The notes: generated by a model not told the origin, from the letters alone. A stretch of 64,000 nucleotides of DNA from Ferruginibacter sp. (GCA_016786725.1 JAEUVU010000003.1:213214-277213), one strand, 5' to 3'; positions 44,240 to 52,602 are shown, counted from the stretch's first letter. Program-made: numbers and translations.

Positions 44240-45658
44240 ATGATGGGAGTCATTTTATTATCGGTGCTTGGGTTCGTTTTGGTTATGCTTACAGCTATAA
44301 CTTACTACCTGCGTTCGGTGGTGAAGGAATTTGATATAGAAGATGAGGCAGGAATAAATGTTGAGAATAAGAAGGGGAGCGTTCTGTCTTCTCAAACATT
44401 TGTGTACACAGCCATAGTATTGGTTTCCGTTGCTATGGCCGGCGCTCTTTATTTATACGTAAAAGGCACACCCCGGGAGGCGCATTTAATGGAGTGGCTG
44501 AACATTGTCATTCGTTTAATGCACATCACTTTTGGCATTGCCTGGATCGGGGCTTCTTTTTATTTTGTTTTTTTAGAGAATGCATTGAACCGCACCCAAA
44601 ATGTACGGGAAGAACTGGCCGGCAACCTTTGGGCTGTACATGGTGGTGGATTTTATTACCTGGAAAAATATAAAGTTGCACCCAAAACAATTCCCAGGCA
44701 TTTGCACTGGTTTAAGTACGAGGCGTATTTTACCTGGTTATCGGGTTTTTGTTTATTGTTTGTTGTGTATTATTTTAATGCTTCTGCATTATTGATAGAT
44801 AAAAATGTGTTGAACATTACACCGTTTGCAGGTATTTCAATTGGCGTTGGCTCTTTTATAGTTGCATATATAATTTATGATCTGCTTTGTAAATCTCCGC
44901 TGATAAAAATTAAGGTTTTATTTGCACTGATTGGTTTTGCAATATTGGTTGGCTTTGCTTATTTCTATACACATATTTTCAGTGCCCGTGCAGCATACAT
45001 TCATTTTGGTGCTATGATCGGCAGCATTATGGTAGCAAATGTTTTCTTTGTAATCATTCCTGCGCAAAAAGCAATGGTGAAGGCAGCAAAGGAAGGAGTG
45101 CCGGTAAATCCGCAGCTTGGTAAAAATGCATTGAACCGTTCTTTGCACAACAATTATTTTACGTTGCCGGTTTTGTTTGTGATGATCAGCAATCATTTCC
45201 CAACAACATTTGGTTACGAAAATCCCTGGTTGATACTGATCATTATTTCTTTGGGAACTGCCGGCGTAAAACATTATCTTAACTTAAGAGAAAAAGGGGA
45301 ATTGGCAATTTGGGTATTACCGGTTTCGATTATAATATTATTGGCCGGGGCATTTATTTCAGCGCCGCCAAAAAATCCGGGAGCCTGCAAAACTAAAATT
45401 GAATTTAGTGAAGTGAATGCAATTATACAGGAACGGTGTGTAAGCTGCCATTCGTCAAAACCAACAGATGATGTGTACAAAGCACCGCCAAACGGTGTGA
45501 TGTATGATACGCCGGATGACATTGTGCGTAAGAAAGACCTGATCATGCAACGGGTTGTTGTAACCAAAACAATGCCGCAGAATAATAAAACAAATATCAC
45601 CGAAAAGGAAAGAGATATAATCAGGTGCTGGATAGACCAGGGGGCATCAGTGAAGTAA
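44240..45658 (+). CDS. puuD: Membrane urate oxidase PuuD with C-terminal cytochrome c
   Basis: 472 residues. About eight to nine transmembrane segments (DUF989 part, with the HLHWFKYEAYFTWLSGF stretch and several conserved His) followed by a C-terminal cytochrome c domain with CVSCH and a late Met in VTKTMPQNN. This is the PuuD-type urate hydroxylase, which oxidises urate to 5-hydroxyisourate and sends electrons to cytochrome c instead of oxygen. No cofactor-free uricase is present. The start follows alc by 3 bases. Confidence 0.92.
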   Translation: MMGVILLSVLGFVLVMLTAITYYLRSVVKEFDIEDEAGINVENKKGSVLSSQTFVYTAIVLVSVAMAGALYLYVKGTPREAHLMEWLNIVIRLMHITFGIAWIGASFYFVFLENALNRTQNVREELAGNLWAVHGGGFYYLEKYKVAPKTIPRHLHWFKYEAYFTWLSGFCLLFVVYYFNASALLIDKNVLNITPFAGISIGVGSFIVAYIIYDLLCKSPLIKIKVLFALIGFAILVGFAYFYTHIFSARAAYIHFGAMIGSIMVANVFFVIIPAQKAMVKAAKEGVPVNPQLGKNALNRSLHNNYFTLPVLFVMISNHFPTTFGYENPWLILIIISLGTAGVKHYLNLREKGELAIWVLPVSIIILLAGAFISAPPKNPGACKTKIEFSEVNAIIQERCVSCHSSKPTDDVYKAPPNGVMYDTPDDIVRKKDLIMQRVVVTKTMPQNNKTNITEKERDIIRCWIDQGASVK

Positions 45659-45666
45659 AAAGTAAA

Positions 45667-45690
45667 AACCTGCCTGCCGGTAGGCAGGTT
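45667..45690. repeat. CCTGCC palindrome downstream of puuD
   Basis: AACCTGCCTG / TAGGCAGGTT stem around CCGG. The relative inside the PurN gene at 15493-15513 carries the same core. Confidence 0.65.
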
Positions 45691-45710
45691 CAAAAGCATA
45701 AAAGTGTATT

Positions 45711-46559
45711 ATGACGATTAAAGCATTTAATAAATTAAGTAAGGCCGAGAAAGTGAAGCAGTTGTTTAGTTGCTGTGGTTCTTCAATATGGGTTGATCGT
45801 GTTTTGAAGAAAGGTTCCTTTGCTTCAGAAAAAGATCTTATTGAAGCTGCAACAGATAGATGGTACAATCACTGCAGCAGCATGGACTGGCTGGAATCTT
45901 TTACGCATCATCCAAAGATCGGGGATGTAAAAAGCCTCACTAAAAAATTTGCTGGTAAGGAACAGGCTTCTGTAGCGGCAGCAACTAAAAAGACAATTAC
46001 TGCACTTGCAAAAGCCAATGCAGAATACGAAGCAAAATTTGGTTTTATATTTATTGTTTGCGCCACCGGTAAATCTGCAAATCAAATGTTGAGATTGCTG
46101 AAAGACCGGCTTGGTAATACAATTGGGGAAGAATTACATATTGCGATGGGAGAGCAAATGAAGATCACCATTCTTCGCCTGCAAAAATTAATTACAGGAG
46201 CAGACTGGAGTTTTTTAAAACCGGGACAGTTTACAACACATGTGCTGGACACCTCTATTGGTAAACCTGGAAAAGATATCAGCATCCGCTTGCAGATACC
46301 GGTTAATGGAAACTGGCAAACCATTGCTCAGGGAATTACCAATGCAGATGGAAGGATACCAGACTTGCTGCCACCTTTAAAAAAATTGCAGCATGGCAAT
46401 TACAAAGTTGTTTTTGATACAGCAAGTTATTTTGCTGCACAAAAAGTAAAAGGATTTTATCCTGAAGTGGAAATACAATTTATTGTTTTTGATGACACAC
46501 ATTATCATGTGCCGCTGCTGATAAATCCATTTGGGTATTCAACTTATAGGGGAAGTTAA
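45711..46559 (+). CDS. OHCU decarboxylase fused to HIU hydrolase
   Basis: 282 residues in two domains. Residues 1-165 are 2-oxo-4-hydroxy-4-carboxy-5-ureidoimidazoline decarboxylase: catalytic His in THHPKIGD (about 66-67) and FGFIFIVCATGKS. Residues 173-282 are 5-hydroxyisourate hydrolase of the transthyretin type, with THVLDTS at the start and the diagnostic C-terminal YRGS. Together they turn the PuuD product into S-allantoin. The same domain order is known from the plant allantoin synthase. Located directly after puuD. Confidence 0.93.
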   Translation: MTIKAFNKLSKAEKVKQLFSCCGSSIWVDRVLKKGSFASEKDLIEAATDRWYNHCSSMDWLESFTHHPKIGDVKSLTKKFAGKEQASVAAATKKTITALAKANAEYEAKFGFIFIVCATGKSANQMLRLLKDRLGNTIGEELHIAMGEQMKITILRLQKLITGADWSFLKPGQFTTHVLDTSIGKPGKDISIRLQIPVNGNWQTIAQGITNADGRIPDLLPPLKKLQHGNYKVVFDTASYFAAQKVKGFYPEVEIQFIVFDDTHYHVPLLINPFGYSTYRGS

Positions 46560-46685
46560 AGCCCCTCTATCTCCCCCAACGGGGAGGAAATGGAGAAGAC
46601 ATAAGCGGGCGTTAAAGTAAACTTTAAATTTAAAACCTGCCAGCTTCCAGTTCCCTCTCCTTTGGAGAGGGGTTGGGGTGAGGCC
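46560..46685. repeat. GC-rich MITE-like element, copy 3
   Basis: AAGCCCCTCTATCTCCCCC..GGGGAGG at the left; CCCTCTCCTTTGGAGAGGGG then TTGGGGTGAGGCC at the right. Sits between the decarboxylase fusion and the next gene, which starts 12 bases later. Confidence 0.75.
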
Positions 46686-46696
46686 AAATAAAAAAA

Positions 46697-48037
46697 ATGA
46701 GTACATCAATTCCAACAAACAAAAAAGAGGCATTATTCAACAGTTTAAAAAATGCCAACACGGCTTTTCAACAAATTTATCCTGGCGACAGGAGTGAGCG
46801 CCAGCCTGTACATACTTTATATGGAGGTGCTAACCTCTTTAAACACGATGCGGCAAAATCGCTTGGGGCAAGGGCGCTGGAGATTTTTGAAAACTATGCA
46901 CCTGATCACAATGTTTTTGGTCATGTGTTTGGAATGGATACAAAAACCAGCTTCAGCAAAAGAATTTATGATAAGGTGATTGCCAAACTAAAGACAGAAG
47001 CCATTGAAGATTTTAGAATTGATTTTGAAGATGGCTATGGAAATCGTAGTAATGAAGAAGAAGATGAAACAGCAAGAACCGCTGCGCTGGAAGTGGCCAA
47101 GGGTATGCAGGAGAAAACACTACCTCCTTTTATCGGCATTCGTATAAAACCTTTTACCGAAGAGATGAAGGAAAGAGGATTGCGTACGCTGGATATTTTT
47201 GTAAGCACATTGGTAAAAGAGACCGGAGGAAAGCTGCCGGATAACTTTGTGGTGATGCTGCCCAAGGTTACCATTCCTGAACAACCAGCCACGCTAGCTT
47301 CTTTGTTTGATATTATGGAAGAAGAATTGAAGCTTGAGAAAGGGATTTTAAAAATGGAGATGATGGTTGAAACCACGCAGGCCATCATGGCGATTGACGG
47401 AACAAATCCTTTGTACAGATTTATTAAAGCAAGCAATGGCCGTTGCATCGCCATGCATTTTGGTACTTATGATTACACGGCATCATGCAGCATTACAGCC
47501 CGTTACCAGGAAATGGATCACCCGGTTTGCGACTTTGCACACCACATGACGAAGGTTGCGCTGGCACATACTGGCATCTGGCTTAGTGATGGCGCTACCA
47601 ACACGATGCCTATTGGCCCGCACAGGGGCGATGCACTAACGGCTGCACAATTAATGGAGAACAGGGATACGGTTCATCGGGCCTGGAAAAAAGGGTACGA
47701 TCATATCCGCCATTCATTATGGAATGGTTTTTACCAGGGATGGGATCTAAACCCGGCGCAATTTCCCATGCGCTATGCAGCAGTGTATGCCTTCTTTTTG
47801 GAGAGTTATGACGATGCAGTAGAAAGATTAAAAACTTTTGTTGATAAAGCTGCCCGTGCAACATTAATCGGTGATGTGTTTGATGATGCAGCAACCGGCC
47901 AGGGCTTACTTAATTATTTTTTACGTGCCTTGAACAGCGGCGCCATCACCGAAGAAGAAGTGTTGGTAACCGGCTTAACGCTTGATGAGATACGTGGACG
48001 TTCATTTAAGAAGATATTGGAAAACCGGAAGAAATAA
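46697..48037 (+). CDS. DUF6986-like aldolase/lyase-fold protein of the purine operon
   Basis: 446 residues. The fold signals are those of the HpcH/HpaI and citrate-lyase-beta TIM barrel: FRIDFEDGYG near 115 (metal-binding acidic pair), PKVTIPEQ near 197, the METTQAIM strand near 222 and HFGTYDYTASCSI near 255. It resembles DUF6986 proteins. Members with this place in purine clusters have no firm assigned reaction known to me. A role on ureidoglycolate or glyoxylate is a fair inference since no enzyme for the last step is otherwise present. Its stop overlaps the xdhC ATG. Confidence 0.75.
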   Translation: MSTSIPTNKKEALFNSLKNANTAFQQIYPGDRSERQPVHTLYGGANLFKHDAAKSLGARALEIFENYAPDHNVFGHVFGMDTKTSFSKRIYDKVIAKLKTEAIEDFRIDFEDGYGNRSNEEEDETARTAALEVAKGMQEKTLPPFIGIRIKPFTEEMKERGLRTLDIFVSTLVKETGGKLPDNFVVMLPKVTIPEQPATLASLFDIMEEELKLEKGILKMEMMVETTQAIMAIDGTNPLYRFIKASNGRCIAMHFGTYDYTASCSITARYQEMDHPVCDFAHHMTKVALAHTGIWLSDGATNTMPIGPHRGDALTAAQLMENRDTVHRAWKKGYDHIRHSLWNGFYQGWDLNPAQFPMRYAAVYAFFLESYDDAVERLKTFVDKAARATLIGDVFDDAATGQGLLNYFLRALNSGAITEEEVLVTGLTLDEIRGRSFKKILENRKK

Positions 48038-48972
48038 TGAACGTATGGCAATTTATACATGATAAACTATCTGCTGCGCAGGGAGTGATGTTATTATGTG
48101 TTTTGAAAAGTGAAGGAAGTTCACCGGGAAGGCAGGGTTTCAAAATGGCTGTTGCTGCTGATGGTACATTTTGCGGAACGATTGGTGGCGGCATTATGGA
48201 ACATAAACTGGTGCAAAAAGCAAAGAATTTATTACAGCAAAATGATAAGCATGTTTCGCTGATGTGGCAACATCATGATAAAGAACATGCTGGCAATCAA
48301 TCCGGCATGATCTGTAGTGGAAGCCAGTTAAATGTATTTATTCCAATAGCAGTATCAGATAAATCTGTAGTAAAAGAAATAATCACTGCAGAAAAGAAAT
48401 CAATTCAGCTTTCTCCGAAAGGGTTAGAGGTTGTTGATGAAGCAGCAACGGGTCTTCAATACAATTCAGATTCAGACTGGATTTACAGCGAAATCATCAA
48501 CCGGCAACCGGTAATTCATATCATTGGTGGCGGCCATGTTGGCCTGGCTTTATCAGAGCTGATGAAATTTCTTGGCTTCTACATCAAACTATACGATGAC
48601 AGGCCAGAGCTGAATACAATCGCTGCCAATTCTTTTGCGCATGAAAAGCGCATTGTAAACTATGATTCGGTTAGTGAGCATTTTGAAAATGCCGAAAATG
48701 ATTATGCAGTTATTATGACGATCGGTTATCGCACTGATAAAACCGTTTTGAAACAATTAATAGATAAGCAGCTCTTTTATCTTGGCCTTTTAGGAAGTGA
48801 TCATAAAATTAAAACCTTATTTAAAGAGCTGAAAGATGAAGGAATTAACGAAGGGCTGTTATCCAGAATATTTTCGCCCGTAGGGCTAAATATAGCCAGC
48901 AAAACTGCCCGGGAGATAGCCGTAAGTATTGCAGCAGAAATTATCAGCCAGAAGAATAAGGAATTACCTTAA
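48037..48972 (+). CDS. xdhC: Xanthine dehydrogenase maturation factor XdhC
   Basis: 311 residues. N-terminal XdhC domain with EGSSPGRQGFKM and the GTIGGGIMEHKL loop, then a Rossmann fold with IIGGGHVGLAL near 160. XdhC carries and sulfurates the molybdenum cofactor for xanthine dehydrogenase. It is the last gene of the operon and starts one base inside the previous gene's stop. Confidence 0.93.
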   Translation: MNVWQFIHDKLSAAQGVMLLCVLKSEGSSPGRQGFKMAVAADGTFCGTIGGGIMEHKLVQKAKNLLQQNDKHVSLMWQHHDKEHAGNQSGMICSGSQLNVFIPIAVSDKSVVKEIITAEKKSIQLSPKGLEVVDEAATGLQYNSDSDWIYSEIINRQPVIHIIGGGHVGLALSELMKFLGFYIKLYDDRPELNTIAANSFAHEKRIVNYDSVSEHFENAENDYAVIMTIGYRTDKTVLKQLIDKQLFYLGLLGSDHKIKTLFKELKDEGINEGLLSRIFSPVGLNIASKTAREIAVSIAAEIISQKNKELP

Positions 48973-48975
48973 ACA

Positions 48976-49195
48976 AAAAAAAACCGTTTTTCAACGAAGG
49001 CTCTTTAAAGCGCTGTAGGGGGAGGGATCGAATCCCGGCACAGTGTCGGGACAATTAGCAGAAGTACAAAGTTCAGTGGTCGACCCTGGTCGAATCCCGA
49101 TTTGCATCGGGAAACGGCTCTATGCTAAGTTTGTCCTGTTATCCTCACCCCCGAGACAAGGGGGTCGCTGCCATGCTTGCGCAATTTCATTGATA
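48976..49195 (-). ncRNA. Structured RNA candidate, copy 1 (downstream)
   Basis: About 60-70% identical to the neighbouring copy but with different stems at two sites. Elements on the plus coordinates: hairpin CCCCC/GGGGG (49148-49164), outer stem TTAGCA/TGCTAA (49055-49060 with 49123-49128), hairpin CGACC/GGTCG (49081-49092), variable hairpin A with a 7-bp stem and TTGC loop (49095-49112), variable hairpin B (49033-49051), and a 3' terminator CGTT-GAAA-AACG plus T-run. The minus strand is chosen from the terminator. No own promoter seen; it may be read through from copy 2. Confidence 0.65.
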
Positions 49196-49202
49196 AAACA
49201 AA

Positions 49203-49455
49203 AAAACCTCCGTCTCTCAACGAAGGCTTTTTAAAAAGCTGTAGGGGGAGGGATCGAACCTCCACGAGGCAGTTAGCAGAAGCACAAAGTTCAGTGGTCG
49301 ACCCTGGTCGAATCAATATTGCTATTGAAACGGCTCTATGCTAAGTTTATCCTGTTATCCTCACCCCCGAGACAAGGGGGCATGTCTGCCATGCTTGCGC
49401 AATTTCATCACCCCACAATTTTAAGATCTTATCCCGCTTTACCGGAACTTTGATA
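49203..49455 (-). ncRNA. Structured RNA candidate, copy 2 (upstream, with promoter)
   Basis: Same plan as copy 1: CCCCC/GGGGG hairpin (49364-49380), TTAGCA/TGCTAA (49273-49278 with 49339-49344), CGACC/GGTCG (49299-49310), variable hairpin A with TCAATA/TATTGA stem and the same TTGC loop (49313-49328), variable hairpin B CCTC/GAGG (49259-49269). The 3' end is a strong terminator (CCTTCGT/ACGGAGG plus T7). The 3' part GGAGGTTCGATCCCTCC resembles a tRNA T-arm but no cloverleaf can be built. I do not recognise the RNA class. Confidence 0.7.
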
Positions 49456-49458
49456 ACA

Positions 49459-49488
49459 CAAAACTAAGGCATTTACCAATACGTTCAA
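49459..49488 (-). promoter_or_regulatory. Promoter of the tandem structured RNAs
   Basis: On the minus strand: TTG at -33 (49486-49488), 19-base spacer, TAGTTTTG (-7, 49459-49466). Fits the Bacteroidota consensus at both boxes. The expected start is near 49455. Confidence 0.6.
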
Positions 49489-49574
49489 TATATTTTATGA
49501 AATATTTGGAAATTATAGAAATAATTTAAATATTTGTTTATTGGTTTGAAAATAATCTAAAACACATTTAAATA

Positions 49575-50048
49575 ATGGCAACCAAATTAAATCTTGACAA
49601 ACTCGATCTGCAGATCATTCATGAAATGATGGAAACATCCGAGATATCGTATGCCGAACTGGGTAAAAAACTCTTTGTAAGCGGCGGTACCATTCATGTG
49701 CGTATAAAAAAGCTACAGGAGTTTGGTATTGTTAAAGGTAATAAAATGGATGTAGATATCAGGCAACTCGGTTACGATATTACCGCCTTTGTAGGCATTT
49801 ACCTGGAGAAAAGTTCGCTTTATGATGCAGTTGCCAAAGAACTCATGAACATACCCGAGATCGTTCGCCTCAATTACATTACCGGTAACTACAGCATGTT
49901 CATCGAAATCGTTTGTAAAGACATCAACCAGCTACGTTTTGTATTGCACGACGAACTGCAAAAAATAAAAGGCATCGACAGAACTGAAACTTTTATTTCG
50001 CTGGAAGAAGGATTTAACAGAAATGTGCAGGTTGCCCCTGTTGAGTAA
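49575..50048 (+). CDS. Lrp/AsnC family transcription regulator
   Basis: 157 residues: an N-terminal winged helix-turn-helix (about 8-60, EISYAELGKKLFVSGGTIHVRIKKL) and a C-terminal RAM/Lrp ligand domain. The gene is on the plus strand, divergent from the structured RNAs and downstream of the purine operon. It could sense an amino acid or a purine-derived nitrogen signal, but the target is unknown. Confidence 0.88.
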   Translation: MATKLNLDKLDLQIIHEMMETSEISYAELGKKLFVSGGTIHVRIKKLQEFGIVKGNKMDVDIRQLGYDITAFVGIYLEKSSLYDAVAKELMNIPEIVRLNYITGNYSMFIEIVCKDINQLRFVLHDELQKIKGIDRTETFISLEEGFNRNVQVAPVE

Positions 50049-50160
50049 TTAAAAATTAATAATGAAGAATTAATAATTCCTTCAAAGCAAGAGGCTGTGT
50101 TTAATTCATAAGGCTTTTAAGTACTGGAAAGTTTTTAATTTTTAATTCTTCATTCTTTAA
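50048..50160. repeat. AT-rich inverted repeat between lrp and the ABC permease
   Basis: AATTAATAATGAAGAATTAA faces TTTTTAATTCTTCATTC. It makes a long hairpin between convergent genes, and could serve as a stop. Confidence 0.5.
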
Positions 50161-51253
50161 CATCAACCGCATCCCTCAACCCATTCCCCAATAAATTGAA
50201 CGCCAGTACCAGCAACATAATAGCAAACCCCGGAATCAAAGCCAGCAGTGGATTATGTGTAATGATGAAATTATAATTCTCCTTTATCATCAATCCCCAG
50301 CTTGGTTGCGGCGGTTGAATACCAATACCCAGAAAACTTAAGCCAGCTTCTACGATAATTGCCGTTGCAAAATTGCCGGCAGCAATTACCAGCACCGGCC
50401 CTAAAATATTGGGAAGAATATGCCGAAGAATAATTCTCCCATCTCTTAAACCCAAAGCCCTTGCAGCCTGCACATATTCCATCTCTTTAATGGCCATCAC
50501 CTGCCCACGTATAAGCCGTGCCACACTCACCCACATCGTTAAACCAACGGCAATAAATATCTGCCAGAAGCCTTTACCCATCGCCATGGTAATGGCAAAT
50601 ACCAGCAATAGTGTTGGAATACTCCAGGTAACATTTACCAGCCACATAATTACTTCATCAACCCAGCCACGATAATAACCGGCTAATGCGCCTAAAATAA
50701 TACCGAGTGTTAATGAAATAAGCACTGCAATTAAACCCACAGCCAGGCTAACCCTTGTACCAATCAATAGACGGCTTAAGATATCCCGGCCAAACTTATC
50801 AGTGCCCAGCCAGTATTTTTTGATGATGAAATTGTTTTGAATGTTTGCAGGTTGGTTGAAAGTTAGCTGATTGATAGAGTAGTATTGAACAACTGTTGTA
50901 TCATCATCAATGAATTTATTTACAAGCACGCTATCAGCTTTTATGCTGTAACCGGCAATAGGTAAATAGCGATAGTTATTTTGTTTACCAAACAAGATAA
51001 TGCTAAACCAGTTTTCGGAACTGCTGTTTTTAAAGCCAGGAATTTTTAAGAACTGTTGAGTATAGCCAGGCTTCTTTGCCTGTATCTCCACGGTTTGCAA
51101 GTCAGCATTTGGAGAATTATCAGGAGCCATCAGATAACCAAACAGGGAAATTAAAACAGCCAACACAATAACGACCAGGCCAAACATAGCGCCTTTATTT
51201 TTTTTAAGCCGCTTCCACATTTGTGCTTTAAATGAAAATCCAGGTTGAGCCAT
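50150..51253 (-). CDS. Peptide/nickel-type ABC transporter permease
   Basis: 367 residues of the OppC/DppC family. The N-terminal OppC_N helix, a large periplasmic insert (about 50-150) and five further TM segments are visible. The EAA loop contacting the ATPase reads EYVQAARALGLRDGRIILRHILPN. The other components (OppB, ATPase, binding protein) are not in the window. Starts 18 bases after the glycosyltransferase ends, same strand. Confidence 0.88.
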   Translation of the reverse strand: MAQPGFSFKAQMWKRLKKNKGAMFGLVVIVLAVLISLFGYLMAPDNSPNADLQTVEIQAKKPGYTQQFLKIPGFKNSSSENWFSIILFGKQNNYRYLPIAGYSIKADSVLVNKFIDDDTTVVQYYSINQLTFNQPANIQNNFIIKKYWLGTDKFGRDILSRLLIGTRVSLAVGLIAVLISLTLGIILGALAGYYRGWVDEVIMWLVNVTWSIPTLLLVFAITMAMGKGFWQIFIAVGLTMWVSVARLIRGQVMAIKEMEYVQAARALGLRDGRIILRHILPNILGPVLVIAAGNFATAIIVEAGLSFLGIGIQPPQPSWGLMIKENYNFIITHNPLLALIPGFAIMLLVLAFNLLGNGLRDAVDVKE

Positions 51254-51271
51254 GCTGTAATTTACAATAGT

Positions 51272-52444
51272 TTATTTCACCTTTCTGTCTTTCCATTTGT
51301 AAGAACCAAACTTACCCAGCCATCCGGCAAGTACGGTATATAAAATATGAAAAGGTTGCATTAGCGGAAACAGCCAAAGTATTTGCTGTTTGCCAAAGAA
51401 TTTTGCTACGGGATAGAGGAAGATCAATTCCACAACAGTTTTCACGAGTAACAATAACAGCCAGAGTTCTGTAATTGATAATGGATAATTGATAATGGAT
51501 AATTTTTCCGGGTGAAACAGTCCTGCGAATGGTAACATCAACATCAACACGTTAACAAGGTAAACCAGCAGCAATACCCCAAAGATCCTTTTATCATCAT
51601 ACTTATCTGCCTTGCTGGCCCAGCGGATACGCTGGTTTAAAAATTCCTTCACAGAATGTACCGGCTCAGTTTGTACAATCGCTTCTTTCGATTTTAAGAA
51701 CATCACTTTTTCCGGATGAAGCTTATATATCTTATGCATCAGGAGCATATCATCGCCGCTGGCAATATTATCAATACCGGCAAAACCATTCACTTCTTCA
51801 AAAGCTTTTTTGGTGTACGCCAGGTTGGCACCATTGCACATGCTGTGTATGTTTTTATGTACAGATGCACCGGTAATTCCCTGGAGCGTCATAAAATCAA
51901 GCGACTGGAAAATTTCTATGAATTTAGAACTGCCGTTGATAAAAACAGGTGCAGCAATAAATTGTGGTTGATACTGCTCATAAAATGCAGCAATGGTTTG
52001 CAGCCAATGTTCATTTGTAAAACAATCAGCATCGGTGGTAATTATCAGATCGCCGGTTGATTGAGAAACAGCAACTTCAATCGCTTTCTTTTTGTAGGAA
52101 TTCAATTCATCGCTGACAAAGTCTTTTAATGAAATGAGTTTTACATTTTTGCTTTCATACGATTTTATGATCGCTGCTGTATTATCAGTTGAATGGTCAT
52201 CAACCACCAGCACTTCAAACAAATCTTTTAGGTAAGATTGATTACAAATTGAATCAAGACAGGCTGCGATGTTTTCCTCTTCATTCCTGGCAGGAATTAT
52301 AACAGATATATACGTTTTGACTTTTAACTTTTGACTTTTGACTTCAAATTCCGGAATGGAAACCCAGCTTCGCCAATAGTAAAGGATAAGCAGGATATAT
52401 AAGCTGAAGATGATGAGTAAAAAGATGAGTAGAGCCTGCTGCAT
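51272..52444 (-). CDS. Membrane glycosyltransferase family 2
   Basis: 390 residues. N-terminal TM, then a GT-A domain with SVIIPARNEEENI, the LVVDDHSTDNT and DADC (DxD) metal motifs, and the QRIRW acceptor motif (about 272), then two or three C-terminal TM helices. This is the layout of processive membrane GT2 enzymes. A repeat-derived stretch KSQKLKVK (about 36-44) lies between the first TM and the catalytic domain, and IINYPLSITEL near 325 comes from a tandem ATTGATAATGGATA repeat. Confidence 0.85.
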   Translation of the reverse strand: MQQALLIFLLIIFSLYILLILYYWRSWVSIPEFEVKSQKLKVKTYISVIIPARNEEENIAACLDSICNQSYLKDLFEVLVVDDHSTDNTAAIIKSYESKNVKLISLKDFVSDELNSYKKKAIEVAVSQSTGDLIITTDADCFTNEHWLQTIAAFYEQYQPQFIAAPVFINGSSKFIEIFQSLDFMTLQGITGASVHKNIHSMCNGANLAYTKKAFEEVNGFAGIDNIASGDDMLLMHKIYKLHPEKVMFLKSKEAIVQTEPVHSVKEFLNQRIRWASKADKYDDKRIFGVLLLVYLVNVLMLMLPFAGLFHPEKLSIINYPLSITELWLLLLLVKTVVELIFLYPVAKFFGKQQILWLFPLMQPFHILYTVLAGWLGKFGSYKWKDRKVK

Positions 52445-52445
52445 G

Positions 52446-52535
52446 TTTTATGTTTCTTGTTTCTCGTTTGTTTGTTTCTCGTTTTGAGCCTCAAATAACA
52501 AGAGCCAAACGGGTAACAAGACTACCAGAAACATT
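52446..52535. repeat. Degenerate TTTCTGGTTT-family element
   Basis: TGTTTCTTGTTTCTCGTTTG at the left; CCAGAAACA at the right. The inverted repeats are imperfect. It sits between the divergent glycosyltransferase and MarR genes, related to the elements at 5476-5567 and 53046-53179. Confidence 0.5.
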
Positions 52536-52573
52536 CTCAACAAAAATAAATTTTAAAATCTCAAACGAATGAT

Positions 52574-52601
52574 TATCTTTGTTTAGTTGCATAAACAACT
52601 A
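52574..52601 (+). promoter_or_regulatory. marR promoter with overlapping palindromic operator
   Basis: The -7 element TATCTTTG (52574-52581) is followed at once by the palindrome TAGTTG-CATAAA-CAACTA (52584-52601), an 18-base MarR-type site covering the predicted transcription start and ending beside the ATG at 52603. It would let the MarR protein repress its own gene. Confidence 0.6.
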
Positions 52602-52602
52602 T

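Noticed and set aside
49203..49300. tRNA or tmRNA gene at the structured RNA
   Set aside because: A T-arm-like end exists in one copy, but there is no matching 5' acceptor stem, anticodon arm or tag frame, and the second copy breaks the T-arm.
49125..49316. 63-residue minus-strand frame overlapping the structured RNAs
   Set aside because: The frame is not kept between the two tandem copies (indels shift it), whereas paired stems are; this is RNA, not protein.
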